Source: Azotobacter chroococcum
GTDB taxonomy: Bacteria; Pseudomonadota; Gammaproteobacteria; Pseudomonadales; Pseudomonadaceae
Assembly: GCF_004339665.1 (NCBI RefSeq)
Contig: NZ_SMMU01000009.1
Coordinates: 89,862-153,861 of the forward strand
DNA length: 64,000 bases
Direction of reading: 5' to 3'
Shown: in pieces, positions 25,505-36,508 of the stretch
How the letters are laid out: every line of letters begins with the position of its first letter
How positions within the stretch are numbered: position 1 is the first letter of the stretch
Position numbers and translations under genes: made by a program
Notes under the pieces: generated by a model
Told to the model about the DNA's origin: nothing
The model's database searches: none
Seen by the model: the letters and a program-made list of their open reading frames with translations, nothing else

Positions 25505-25637
25505 TTGGAAATGGCGCAGTAATCGTATGATGTTAAACTACATGCCATCACCTACAGACAGCCACAATTGGGGAATATCCATGTTAACGACAACAAATCA
25601 GTAACGTTATTAGCTTCTTATTTTCTTGACCATGTAA

Positions 25638-25651
25638 AGATAGCGCTGTCT
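25638..25651. promoter_or_regulatory. GntR operator copy 2
   Basis: A second identical 14-bp AGATAGCGCTGTCT site, ending 17 bp before the gluconokinase start. Paired with copy 1, 147 bp away, it could allow repression by DNA looping. Confidence 0.7.
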
Positions 25652-25668
25652 CAATGCTGAGGTGCCTT

Positions 25669-26193
25669 ATGCTTCCCCCCATCAACGCTCTGGTCATCAT
25701 GGGCGTCGCCGGTTGCGGCAAGTCCAGCGTCAGCCAGGCGATCTGCGCGCTCAACGGCGCCACGCCCATCGAGGGCGACGCCTTCCATCCACCGGAAAAC
25801 ATTCGCAAGATGAGCGCCGGCATTCCGCTGACCGACGCGGATCGCAGCGGCTGGCTCGGCATCCTGTGCGACGAGTTGCGCCGCTCCATCGACGCCGGGC
25901 AGCCTCCGGTGCTCTCCTGCTCGGCCCTCAAGCGCAGCTACCGCGAGCGCCTGCGCAGCGCCGTGCCCGGGCTCGGCTTCGTCTACCTCGAGCTGACGCC
26001 CGCCGTCGCCGCCCGCCGGGTCGCCGAACGCCCCGGCCATTTCATGCCGACGAGCATGATCGACAGCCAGTTCGCCACCCTCGAACCGCCTGTGGACGAG
26101 CCCCTGACCCTGGTTCTGGATGCTTCGCGCCAGAATATTCCGCAACTGGCCACCGCTGCCCACCACTGGTGGCGCCAGCATGAACCAGACTGA
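25669..26193 (+). CDS. gntK: Gluconokinase
   Basis: A 174-residue kinase that turns gluconate into 6-phosphogluconate with ATP, feeding the Entner-Doudoroff pathway. The P-loop is VIMGVAGCGKSSVSQAI (residues about 9-25). The gluconate kinase signature EGDAFHPPENIRKMSAGIPLTDADRSGWL follows, with the lid segment SCSALKRSYRERLR. I chose the ATG at 25669 because GAGGTG lies just ahead; an in-frame ATG 15 bp earlier falls beside the operator and has no ribosome site. The gluconate permease gene follows after 87 bp with its own operator. Confidence 0.93.
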   Translation: MLPPINALVIMGVAGCGKSSVSQAICALNGATPIEGDAFHPPENIRKMSAGIPLTDADRSGWLGILCDELRRSIDAGQPPVLSCSALKRSYRERLRSAVPGLGFVYLELTPAVAARRVAERPGHFMPTSMIDSQFATLEPPVDEPLTLVLDASRQNIPQLATAAHHWWRQHEPD

Positions 26194-26222
26194 CTGAAAC
26201 GACTTTTTTATTTAGCCGTAAA

Positions 26223-26236
26223 AGATAGCGCTGTCT
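26223..26236. promoter_or_regulatory. GntR operator copy 3
   Basis: A third identical AGATAGCGCTGTCT site, 45 bp before the permease start and inside the gntK-permease gap. It suggests the permease has its own gluconate-controlled promoter. Confidence 0.7.
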
Positions 26237-26280
26237 CAGCGCTGCTCCAACTCAAGAACAACGACAATAGGAGACTTACC

Positions 26281-27633
26281 ATGTTGGGCCTGTCCCATAC
26301 CACCCTGCTGCTGCTCGATGCGCTGATCGCCATCGTCGGCCTGATCGTCCTGATCACCCGCTTCAAGCTGCATCCCTTCCTCGCCCTGATCATTTCCGCC
26401 TTGTTCCTCGGCCTGGTCTCGGGCATGCCGGTGGACAAGGTCATCAAGTCCTTCCAGGAGGGCTTCGGCGGCGTCCTCGGCTTCGTCGGCATCATCCTCG
26501 CCCTGGGCACCATGCTCGGCAAGATGATGGCCGAGTCCGGTGGCGCCGATCAGATCGCCCGCACCCTGATCCAGGCCTTCGGCAAGGAGCGCGTGCAGTG
26601 GGCGATGATGTTCGCCGCCTTCCTGGTCGGCATTCCGCTGTTCTTCGAGATCGGTTTCGTCCTGCTGATCCCGCTGGTGTTCATCGTCGCCCGGCGCACC
26701 GGGGTCTCGCTGATCAAGGTCGGCATTCCGCTGCTCGCCGGCCTGTCCGTGGTGCACGGCCTGGTGCCGCCGCATCCCGGCCCGCTGCTGGCCATCGGCG
26801 TGTTCGGCGCCGACATCGGCAAGACCATCCTCTACGGCCTGATCGTCGCCCTGCCGACCGGCATCATCGCCGGCCCGCTGTTCGCCTCCTTCATCGCCCG
26901 CCATGTTCCCGGCACACCCTCGCCCGAACTGATGGAGCAGCTCGCCCACGAGTCCGAGGCCAGCAACCTGCCGAGCTTCAGCGTGACCCTGGTGACCGTG
27001 CTGCTGCCGGTGTTCCTGATGCTGCTGAAGACCTTCGCCGACGTGGCCCTGCCCGAGGGGCACCTGGTCCGCGCCTGGATGGACATGATCGGCCACCCGA
27101 TCACCGCCCTGCTGCTGGCCCTGCTGCTGTCGCTGTACACCTTCGGCTACGCCCGCGGCTTCGAGCCCAAGCGGGTCTTCCGGCTGCTCGAGGAGAGCCT
27201 GGCGCCGACCGCCGCCATCGTCATGATCATCGGCGCCGGCGGCGGCTTCAAACAGATGCTGGTGGCCAGCGGGGTGGGCAACGTGATCGGCCAGATGGCG
27301 GTGAGCGCGCAGATCTCGCCGATCCTGCTGGCCTGGCTGGTCGCCGCGGTGATCCGCATCGCCACCGGCTCGGCCACGGTCGCCACCATCACCGGCGCCG
27401 GCATCGTGGTGCCGGTGATCGAGCTGATCCCCGACGTCAACCGGGAGCTGCTGGTACTCGCCACCGGTGCCGGTTCGCTGATCCTTTCCCACGTCAACGA
27501 CGCCGGTTTCTGGATGGTCAAGCAGTACTTCAACATGACCGTCAGTGAAACCTTCAAGACCTGGACTGCCATGGAGACCCTGCTCTCCGTGGTCGGCCTG
27601 CTGTTCATCCTGCTGCTCTCGCTGGTGGTTTGA
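26281..27633 (+). CDS. gntP: Gluconate:proton symporter (GntP family)
   Basis: A 450-residue inner-membrane permease with roughly twelve to fourteen hydrophobic segments. Typical GntP-family stretches are visible: LGTMLGKMMAESGGADQIA, GIPLFFEIGFVLLIPLVF, HGLVPPHPGPLLA, and RIATGSATVATITGAGI. The length matches E. coli GntT/GntU/GntP. It imports gluconate for the adjacent gluconokinase. An AGGAGA ribosome site precedes the ATG. Operator copy 3 lies in its leader. Confidence 0.93.
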   Translation: MLGLSHTTLLLLDALIAIVGLIVLITRFKLHPFLALIISALFLGLVSGMPVDKVIKSFQEGFGGVLGFVGIILALGTMLGKMMAESGGADQIARTLIQAFGKERVQWAMMFAAFLVGIPLFFEIGFVLLIPLVFIVARRTGVSLIKVGIPLLAGLSVVHGLVPPHPGPLLAIGVFGADIGKTILYGLIVALPTGIIAGPLFASFIARHVPGTPSPELMEQLAHESEASNLPSFSVTLVTVLLPVFLMLLKTFADVALPEGHLVRAWMDMIGHPITALLLALLLSLYTFGYARGFEPKRVFRLLEESLAPTAAIVMIIGAGGGFKQMLVASGVGNVIGQMAVSAQISPILLAWLVAAVIRIATGSATVATITGAGIVVPVIELIPDVNRELLVLATGAGSLILSHVNDAGFWMVKQYFNMTVSETFKTWTAMETLLSVVGLLFILLLSLVV

Positions 27634-27850
27634 TCGAGCGGAGAGGCGATCCAAGCTCGCTCGCCGAGCCGGGATCGCCTCTCCCGCCACGCCGGTCAGC
27701 TGTCAGTCCCTCGATAGCCCCCAAGCGGTTCGCTCAGGCCGGCCAGTGCCTGTGGCGTGCCACAGCAATTACCGATAGCGCCCGATTTCACCCTGTAACG
27801 GCGGCATTGGATGCCGCCCGGATATTTATCCGATTGCCAGGCCAACAATA

Positions 27851-29119
27851 ATGAAAAACAGCAATAAACCCTCTCTGCTGAATCGCCCTCGTACCATTGC
27901 TCTGCCCCTGCTGCTGGCAGGAGTCCTGCCAGGTGCCCAGGCCGAATTCCTCGACGACGCCAAGGGCACCCTGACCCTGCGCAACTTCTACATCCACCGC
28001 AACTTCGTCGACGACGGCGCCACCCGCAGCAAGGCCGAGGAATGGACGCAGAGCTTCATCCTCGACCTGCAGTCCGGCTACACCGAAGGCCCCGTCGGCT
28101 TCGGCATCGACGTGCTCGGCCTCTGGTCGGTCAAGCTCGACGGCGGCAAGGGCACCAGCGGCACCCAGTTGCTCCCCGTCGGCAAGGACGGCGACCCGGC
28201 CGACCAGTTCGGCCGCCTGGCGGTGGCCGGCAAGCTGCGCTTCTCGAAAACCGAGGTGAAGGCCGGCGAATGGTCGCCGGCGCTGCCGATCCTGCGCTCC
28301 GACGACGGCCGCTCGCTGCCGCAGACCTTCCAGGGCGGCATGCTCACCTCGAAGGAGATCAGGAACCTGACGGTCTACGGCGGACGCTTTCGCGGCAACA
28401 GCCCGCGCGACGACAGCAGCCTGAATGACATGAGCTGGGTCGGCAATTCCAGCGTCACCTCCGACCGCTTCAGCTTCGCCGGCGCCGAATACGCCTTCAA
28501 CGACAATCGCACGACGGTCGGCGCCTGGTTCGGCCAGCTCGAAGACATCTACAAGCAGCGCTACTTCCAGCTCGTGCATACCCAGTCGCTGGGCAAGGAC
28601 TGGAGCCTCGGCGCCAACCTCGGCTACTTCGACGGCGAGGAAGACGGCAGCGCCCAGGCCGGCGAGCTGGACAACAAGCTGCTCTCCGGGCTGTTCTCCC
28701 TCAAGCATGGCGCCCATGTCTTCTACCTCGGCCTGCAACGGGTCACCGGCGACGACAAGTGGCTGCGGGTCAACGGCACCAGCGGCGGCAGCGCGGCCAA
28801 CGACACCTACAACGGCAGCTTCGACAACGCCCGCGAACGCTCCTGGCAGCTGCGCTACGACTACGACTTCGCCACCATGGGCATCCCTGGGCTGACGCTG
28901 ATGACCCGCTACCTCAAGGGCACCAACGTGCACGTCGGCAACATCGACGACGGCGAGGAATGGAACCGCGAGACCCAGCTCAGCTACGTGGTGCAGAGCG
29001 GCCCGGCGAAGAACCTGACCCTGCGCTGGCGGAACTCGACCATCCGCCGCGACTGGGGCGCCAACAACAAGTACGACGAGCAGCGGATCATCGTCCAGTA
29101 CCCGATCTCGTTGTTCTGA
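27851..29119 (+). CDS. OprD-family outer-membrane porin
   Basis: A 422-residue substrate-specific porin. A signal peptide ends near residue 30 (LPGAQAEFLDD), followed by an 18-strand barrel with the OprD-family opening LTLRNFYIHRNFVDD...AEEWTQSFILDLQSGYTEGPVGFGIDVLGLWSVKLDGG. The last strand is aromatic (QRIIVQYPISLF). It lies 217 bp after the gluconate permease on the same strand, so outer-membrane passage of gluconate or a similar acid is likely. A GntR operator was not found directly upstream of it. The porin remnant at 22565 is a relative. Confidence 0.92.
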   Translation: MKNSNKPSLLNRPRTIALPLLLAGVLPGAQAEFLDDAKGTLTLRNFYIHRNFVDDGATRSKAEEWTQSFILDLQSGYTEGPVGFGIDVLGLWSVKLDGGKGTSGTQLLPVGKDGDPADQFGRLAVAGKLRFSKTEVKAGEWSPALPILRSDDGRSLPQTFQGGMLTSKEIRNLTVYGGRFRGNSPRDDSSLNDMSWVGNSSVTSDRFSFAGAEYAFNDNRTTVGAWFGQLEDIYKQRYFQLVHTQSLGKDWSLGANLGYFDGEEDGSAQAGELDNKLLSGLFSLKHGAHVFYLGLQRVTGDDKWLRVNGTSGGSAANDTYNGSFDNARERSWQLRYDYDFATMGIPGLTLMTRYLKGTNVHVGNIDDGEEWNRETQLSYVVQSGPAKNLTLRWRNSTIRRDWGANNKYDEQRIIVQYPISLF

Positions 29120-29128
29120 ACTCTCTAC

Positions 29129-29210
29129 AAGGCCTGTCGTTCTTTACAGCCTCGCTATCCGGGCATGAAGGCTTCGATGCCGTCCGCTCAGCACGACGAC
29201 AGGCCTTTTT
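29129..29210 (+). terminator. Long-arm inverted repeat ending the porin transcript
   Basis: AAGGCCTGTCGT (29129-29140) and ACGACAGGCCTT (29196-29207) are perfect 12-bp complements, followed by a T-run. The 55 bases between contain a smaller hairpin (GGCAT...ATGCC). A branched rho-independent terminator is plausible. Its right arm overlaps the end of the convergent Ntn-hydrolase-like gene. Confidence 0.5.
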
Positions 29211-29865
29211 CCAGGAACAGGCCGGAATCGACTTCCTTCCGCCAGCCGACGGCATGTACGGCAAAGTCGATCTGGGGCGTCAGACAACGGCCACGTCCTC
29301 TCAGGTATCCGGCAATCGACAGGATCAGGTACATGTTATGGCGAATATCCTGGAGAGATGTGCCTTCACCCCGCCATCCGAAGCTGAATTCGGCCGCCAT
29401 GGATTCAACGTGCCGTTTTTCATGCTCGGCCACATCGGACGGGTAGTTGAATATCGAATGCCCCTTGGCAAGGGCGAGCAATCCATCGCTCGCATAATCG
29501 TATACGGCCGCCAGGATGGACTTTTCTTCGAGGCTTACCGGAAGAGTGAGTATCCATGAGCAGCTTTTTACCCGGGACTCGACGACTGCCTTCAGGTAAT
29601 TCCGCCGCCTGAAGCGCTCCTGCTCGTCTGCGATGATTTGCATGACCGCCTCTACGCTCTCGGGGCCCTCCGCCACAAAACGATCCTTTACCGGCCGGAT
29701 GAGTTCGACGAAGCCCGCGGCAGTGATATAGCCATGCCTGTTCCTGGCGATCTTCCGTTGCACATACAGCGACGGAATGGAAATTCCGGCACCGACATAG
29801 AAGGTGGCGCGATCGGCGGCCAGTATGACGCAGTCCCCCATGCTGACCGTCGCGATAAAAGTCAT
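29188..29865 (-). CDS. Proteasome/HslV-like Ntn-hydrolase protein
   Basis: A 225-residue protein resembling the self-activating Ntn hydrolases. It begins MTFIATVSMGDCVILAADRATFY, like proteasome beta subunits and HslV (T-x-[IV]-x...G.[V].[A].D). If Met is removed, Thr becomes residue 1 and Asp falls exactly at position 17, as in the proteasome. Lys in VQRKIARN stands near position 37 in place of Lys33, and GYITAAGF resembles the GAAG segment. The start is fixed by a GGGGGAGAG ribosome site. The gene is clearly lower in GC than its neighbours, hinting at transfer. No HslU or Mpa-like partner is nearby. It matches none of HslV, Anbu or BPH well enough to name it. Confidence 0.6.
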   Translation of the reverse strand: MTFIATVSMGDCVILAADRATFYVGAGISIPSLYVQRKIARNRHGYITAAGFVELIRPVKDRFVAEGPESVEAVMQIIADEQERFRRRNYLKAVVESRVKSCSWILTLPVSLEEKSILAAVYDYASDGLLALAKGHSIFNYPSDVAEHEKRHVESMAAEFSFGWRGEGTSLQDIRHNMYLILSIAGYLRGRGRCLTPQIDFAVHAVGWRKEVDSGLFLEKGLSSC

Positions 29866-30098
29866 GCATCTCTCCCCCGCAGGCATATGACTCGGCCATA
29901 GCGCATTGCCAACACTGGAGACAGAACGCTCGCGCCCATTAACCATAGGTGCATTCGGCGCGGCCTTCCGCGCCCGCCCGGCGGCCTAGAAGGCGCTGGC
30001 CGCCGAAGGCTGTTGCAGGTCCGGCGCCCGCCGATCCGCGACAGGCCGCCACATGGAGTACTCTGCCCTTCCACCCATTTCAGCAAAGGAAATCTGCG

Positions 30099-32520
<2,422 letters not shown>

Positions 32521-32557
32521 ATTGGTTACAGGCCTTTCCCACCGGCGGCGCGGTCAT

Positions 32558-32591
32558 GGTGGAAAATCGCTGCGCGAGTTTTTCACCCTAC
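32558..32591. repeat. Imperfect palindrome of the GTAGGG repeat family
   Basis: GGTGGAAAATCGC and GCGAGTTTTTCACC form an imperfect hairpin that ends in CCCTAC, the same terminus as the other repeats here. It lies between adenine deaminase and xdhA. It appears to be a different sequence type sharing the end motif. Confidence 0.5.
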
Positions 32592-32622
32592 GCGCGGCAC
32601 CGTCGAATCTCCGGAGGATGCA

Positions 32623-34071
32623 GTGATCCAGTTTCTCCTCAACCGCGAACTGCGCAGCGAGCGCACCCTCGACCCGAACCTCACGGTGCTCCGCTACCTG
32701 CGCGAGCACCGGCACAAGACCGGCACCAAGGAGGGTTGCGCCTCCGGCGACTGCGGCGCCTGCACCGTGGTGGTCGGCGAACTGGTCGGCGAGGGCGGCC
32801 GGGAGCGCCTGCGCTACCGCAGCCTCAACGCCTGCCTGACCTTCGTCGCCGCCCTGCACGGCAAGCAGCTGCTCACGGTGGAAGATCTCAGGCACGACGG
32901 GCAGCTGCACGCCGTGCAGCAGGCGATGGTCGACCAGCACGCCTCGCAGTGCGGCTTCTGCACGCCCGGCGTGGTCATGTCGCTGTTCGCCCTGCAGAAG
33001 AACGCCGACAACCCCGACCGGGAACAGGCCTGCGCAGCCCTAGCCGGCAACCTCTGCCGCTGCACCGGCTACCGGCCGATCCTCGCCGCCGCCGAGCAGG
33101 CCTGCAGCGCTCCAGAGCCGGACCAGTTCGATGCCGCCGAGGCCGAGATCATCGCTGCGCTCAAGGCCATCGCCCGGGACGCCACCGAACTGACTGACGG
33201 CGACAAACGCTGCCTGCTGCCGGCCAGCGTCGCCGAGCTGGCCGCGCTCTATGCGGCCCACCCCGAGGCGCGGCTGTTCGCTGGCGGCACCGATCTCGCG
33301 CTGGAGGTGACCCAGCAGCACCGCGCCCTGCCGCTGAGCATCCACCTCGGCCGCATCGAGGAGCTGAAGCGGGTGACGCTGGGCAGCGATACCCTCGAGA
33401 TCGGCGCCGCCACGCCGCTCACCGACTGCTACGCCGCGCTGGCCGCCGAGTACCCGGACTTCGGCGCCCTGCTCGCGCGCTTCGCCTCCCTGCAGATCCG
33501 CAACCAGGGCACCCTGGGCGGCAACATCGGCAACGCCTCGCCGATCGGCGACGCGCCGCCGCTGCTGATCGCCCTCGGCACCCGCCTGCTGCTGCGCAAG
33601 GGCGAGGCCACCCGCACGCTCGCGCTGGAGGACTTCTTCCTCGACTACAAGGTCACTGCCCTGGAGCCGGGCGAGTTCATCGAGAAGATCCTCGTGCCGC
33701 GCGCCCGTCCCGGCCAGGCGTTTCGCGCCTACAAGCTGTCCAAGCGCCTGGACGACGACATCTCGGCGGTCTGCGCCGCCTTCAATCTCGCGATCGAGGA
33801 CGGCCAAGTGCGCGAGGCGCGCATCGCCTTCGGCGGCATGGCGGCGACGCCCAGGCGCGCCGTGGCCTGCGAGCAGGCGCTGCGCGGCCAGCCGTTCGAT
33901 GCCGCTGCCATCGAGCGCGCCTGCACGGCGCTGGCCGGCGACTTCGCGCCGCTCAGCGATTTCCGCGCTAGCCGCGAGTACCGCCTGCTCGCCGCGCAGA
34001 ACCTGCTGCGCAAGGCCTTCCTCGAACTGCACACGCCGGCACTGCCGACCCGGGTGACCGATCATGTCTGA
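32623..34071 (+). CDS. xdhA: Xanthine dehydrogenase small subunit (2Fe-2S and FAD domains)
   Basis: A 482-residue subunit that carries electrons from the molybdenum centre to NAD. The first [2Fe-2S] domain holds GCASGDCGAC, the second QCGFCTPG with LCRCTGY near residue 145. The FAD domain runs from about 190 to the end (LFAGGTDLALE, then NQGTLGGNIGNASPIGDAPP). Translation most likely starts at GTG 32623, since GGAGGATG stands just ahead. The stop overlaps the xdhB start by 8 bp, showing coupling. Together with XdhB it oxidises hypoxanthine to xanthine and xanthine to urate. Confidence 0.94.
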   Translation: MIQFLLNRELRSERTLDPNLTVLRYLREHRHKTGTKEGCASGDCGACTVVVGELVGEGGRERLRYRSLNACLTFVAALHGKQLLTVEDLRHDGQLHAVQQAMVDQHASQCGFCTPGVVMSLFALQKNADNPDREQACAALAGNLCRCTGYRPILAAAEQACSAPEPDQFDAAEAEIIAALKAIARDATELTDGDKRCLLPASVAELAALYAAHPEARLFAGGTDLALEVTQQHRALPLSIHLGRIEELKRVTLGSDTLEIGAATPLTDCYAALAAEYPDFGALLARFASLQIRNQGTLGGNIGNASPIGDAPPLLIALGTRLLLRKGEATRTLALEDFFLDYKVTALEPGEFIEKILVPRARPGQAFRAYKLSKRLDDDISAVCAAFNLAIEDGQVREARIAFGGMAATPRRAVACEQALRGQPFDAAAIERACTALAGDFAPLSDFRASREYRLLAAQNLLRKAFLELHTPALPTRVTDHV

Positions 34072-36508
34072 CCTCACACCTCATACCCAGGAAGAACTCG
34101 CCGCGCTGTTCCGCGCGGAGCTGGTCACCGGCGTCGGCCGCAGCGTCAGGCACGAGAGCGCGGCCAAGCACGTGACCGGCGAGGCGCTCTACGTCGACGA
34201 CCGCCTGGAGTTCCCCAACCAGCTGCACGTCTACGCGCGCCTCTCCGAACGCGCCCACGCACGCATCCTCAGGATCGACACCGCACCCTGTTACGCCATC
34301 CCCGGCGTGGCCATCGCCATCACCAGCGCCGACGTGCCCGGCAAGCTGGACATCGGCCCGGTGTTTCCCGGCGACCCGCTGCTCGCCGACGGCATCGTGC
34401 AGTACCTCGGCCAGCCGGTGCTGGCGGTGGCCGCCGACAGCCTGGAGAACGCCCGCCGCGCGGCGCTGGCGGCAATCATCGAATACGAGGACCTGGAGCC
34501 GGTGCTGACGGTGGACGAGGCCCTGCGCCGCCAGCAGTTCGTCCTCGACAGCCACAGCCACCGGCGCGGCGACGCGGTCGCGGCGCTGGCCAGCGCCCCC
34601 CATCGCCTCGCCGGCAGCCTGCGGATCGGCGGCCAGGAGCATTTCTACCTGGAGACGCAGATCGCCGCGGTGCTGCCCACCGAGGACGGCGGCATGCTGG
34701 TCCACAGCTCGACCCAGCACCCCACCGAGGTGCAGAAGCTGGTCGCCGAGGTGCTCGGCGTGCCGATGAACAAGGTGGAGGTGGACATGCGCCGCATGGG
34801 CGGCGGCTTCGGCGGCAAGGAGACCCAGGCCGCAGCGCCGGCCTGCCTGTGCGCGGTGATCGCCCGCCTCACCGGGCGGCCGACCAAGATGCGCCTGCCG
34901 CGCAGCGAGGACATGCGCATCACCGGCAAACGCCACCCCTTCCAGGTGGAGTACGAGGTCGGCTTCGACGATGACGGCCGCCTGCACGGCGTGCACATCC
35001 AGCTGGCGGCCAACTGCGGCTATTCACCGGACCTCTCCGGGGCCATCGTCGACCGCGCCATGTTCCACGCCGACAACGCCTATTACCTGGGCGAGGCGCT
35101 GATCGACGGCCACCGCTGCAAGACCAACCTCGCCTCGAACACTGCCTTTCGCGGCTTCGGCGGCCCGCAGGGGATGCTCGCCATCGAGGAGATCATGGAC
35201 GCCATCGCCCGCCACCTCGGCAAGGACCCGCTGGCGGTGCGCAAGCTCAACTACTACGGCAAGACCGAGCGCAACGTCACCCACTATCACCAGACGGTGG
35301 AGCACAACCTGCTCGAGGAGATGACCGCCGAGCTGGAGGAAAGCTGCGCCTACGCCGCGCGCCGCGAGGAAATCCGCGCCTTCAACGCGCAGAGCCCGGT
35401 GCTCAAGAAGGGCCTGGCGCTGACCCCGGTGAAGTTCGGCATCAGCTTCACCTCGAGCTTTCTCAACCAGGCCGGCGCGCTACTGCACGTCTACACCGAC
35501 GGCAGCATCCACCTCAACCACGGCGGCACCGAGATGGGCCAGGGCCTCAACACCAAGGTCGCCCAGGTGGTCGCCGAGGTGTTCCAGGTGGACATCGCGC
35601 GCATCCAGATCAGCCCGGCGAACACCGGCAAGGTGCCCAACACCTCGCCCACCGCCGCCTCCAGCGGCGCCGACCTGAACGGCAAGGCGGCCAAGGAGGC
35701 GGCGCAGACCATCAAGCAGCGCCTGGTCGAATTCGCCGCCCGGCACTGGCAGGTCGGCGAGGAAGATGTGCAGTTCAGGAACGGCCAGGTGCGCATCCGC
35801 GACCGCTACCTGAGCTTCGAGGAGCTGATCCAGGCGGCCTACGTCGGCCAGGTGTCGCTCTCCAGCACCGGCTTCTACCGCACGCCGAAGATCTACTACG
35901 ACCGCACCCAGGCGCGCGGCCGGCCGTTCTACTACTACGCCTTCGGCATGGCCTGCGCCGAGGTGCTGGTCGACACCCTGACCGGCGAGTACCGCCTGCT
36001 GCGCGCCGACATCCTCCACGACGTCGGCGCCTCGCTGAACCCGGCCATCGACATCGGCCAGGTCGAGGGCGGTTTTGTCCAGGGCATGGGCTGGCTGACC
36101 AGCGAGGAGCTGGTCTGGGACGACCAGGGCCGGCTGCTCACCACCGGGCCGGCCAGCTACAAGATCCCCACGGTCGCCGACGTGCCGGCCGACCTGCGGG
36201 TCAAGCTGGTGGAGAACCGCCGCAACCCGGAGGACACGGTGTTCCACTCCAAGGCCGTCGGCGAGCCGCCGTTCATGCTCGGCATCTCGGTGTGGTGCGC
36301 GATCAAGGACGCCGTGGCCAGCCTCGCCGACTACCGCCTGCAGCCCGCCATCGACGCCCCGGCGACCCCGGAGCGGGTGCTCTGGGGCGTGGAACAGATG
36401 AAAAAGCTGCACCAGGACGTAGGGTGGGTGCAACTCGCCGGACAGGGTCAAGGCGCAACTCCCAATGGCGGGTTGCATCCGCCCTACGAATCGGGGAGCC
36501 ACGCATGA
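34064..36508 (+). CDS. xdhB: Xanthine dehydrogenase large subunit (molybdopterin)
   Basis: An 814-residue molybdenum-cofactor subunit. Cofactor-binding stretches typical of the family are present: GGGFGGKETQ, FRGFGGPQGM, GGTEMGQGLNTK, TSPTAASSGADLNG, and the catalytic Glu in KAVGEPPFMLG near residue 734. The family normally stops soon after the VLWGVEQ motif. Here the reading frame continues for about 28 residues (LHQDVGWVQLAG...ESGSHA), most of them encoded by an embedded palindromic repeat at 36419-36487. The stop still overlaps the xdhC start (ATGA). The tail is probably tolerated and not functional. Confidence 0.94.
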   Translation: MSDLTPHTQEELAALFRAELVTGVGRSVRHESAAKHVTGEALYVDDRLEFPNQLHVYARLSERAHARILRIDTAPCYAIPGVAIAITSADVPGKLDIGPVFPGDPLLADGIVQYLGQPVLAVAADSLENARRAALAAIIEYEDLEPVLTVDEALRRQQFVLDSHSHRRGDAVAALASAPHRLAGSLRIGGQEHFYLETQIAAVLPTEDGGMLVHSSTQHPTEVQKLVAEVLGVPMNKVEVDMRRMGGGFGGKETQAAAPACLCAVIARLTGRPTKMRLPRSEDMRITGKRHPFQVEYEVGFDDDGRLHGVHIQLAANCGYSPDLSGAIVDRAMFHADNAYYLGEALIDGHRCKTNLASNTAFRGFGGPQGMLAIEEIMDAIARHLGKDPLAVRKLNYYGKTERNVTHYHQTVEHNLLEEMTAELEESCAYAARREEIRAFNAQSPVLKKGLALTPVKFGISFTSSFLNQAGALLHVYTDGSIHLNHGGTEMGQGLNTKVAQVVAEVFQVDIARIQISPANTGKVPNTSPTAASSGADLNGKAAKEAAQTIKQRLVEFAARHWQVGEEDVQFRNGQVRIRDRYLSFEELIQAAYVGQVSLSSTGFYRTPKIYYDRTQARGRPFYYYAFGMACAEVLVDTLTGEYRLLRADILHDVGASLNPAIDIGQVEGGFVQGMGWLTSEELVWDDQGRLLTTGPASYKIPTVADVPADLRVKLVENRRNPEDTVFHSKAVGEPPFMLGISVWCAIKDAVASLADYRLQPAIDAPATPERVLWGVEQMKKLHQDVGWVQLAGQGQGATPNGGLHPPYESGSHA
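36419..36487. repeat. GTAGGG-ended palindromic repeat inside the xdhB 3' end
   Basis: A 69-bp element beginning GTAGGGTGGGTGCAACTC and ending GGGTTGCATCCGCCCTAC, with imperfectly complementary arms. It lies in frame within the final codons of xdhB and supplies most of an extra C-terminal tail. Its ends match the other repeats of this region. Confidence 0.75.
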
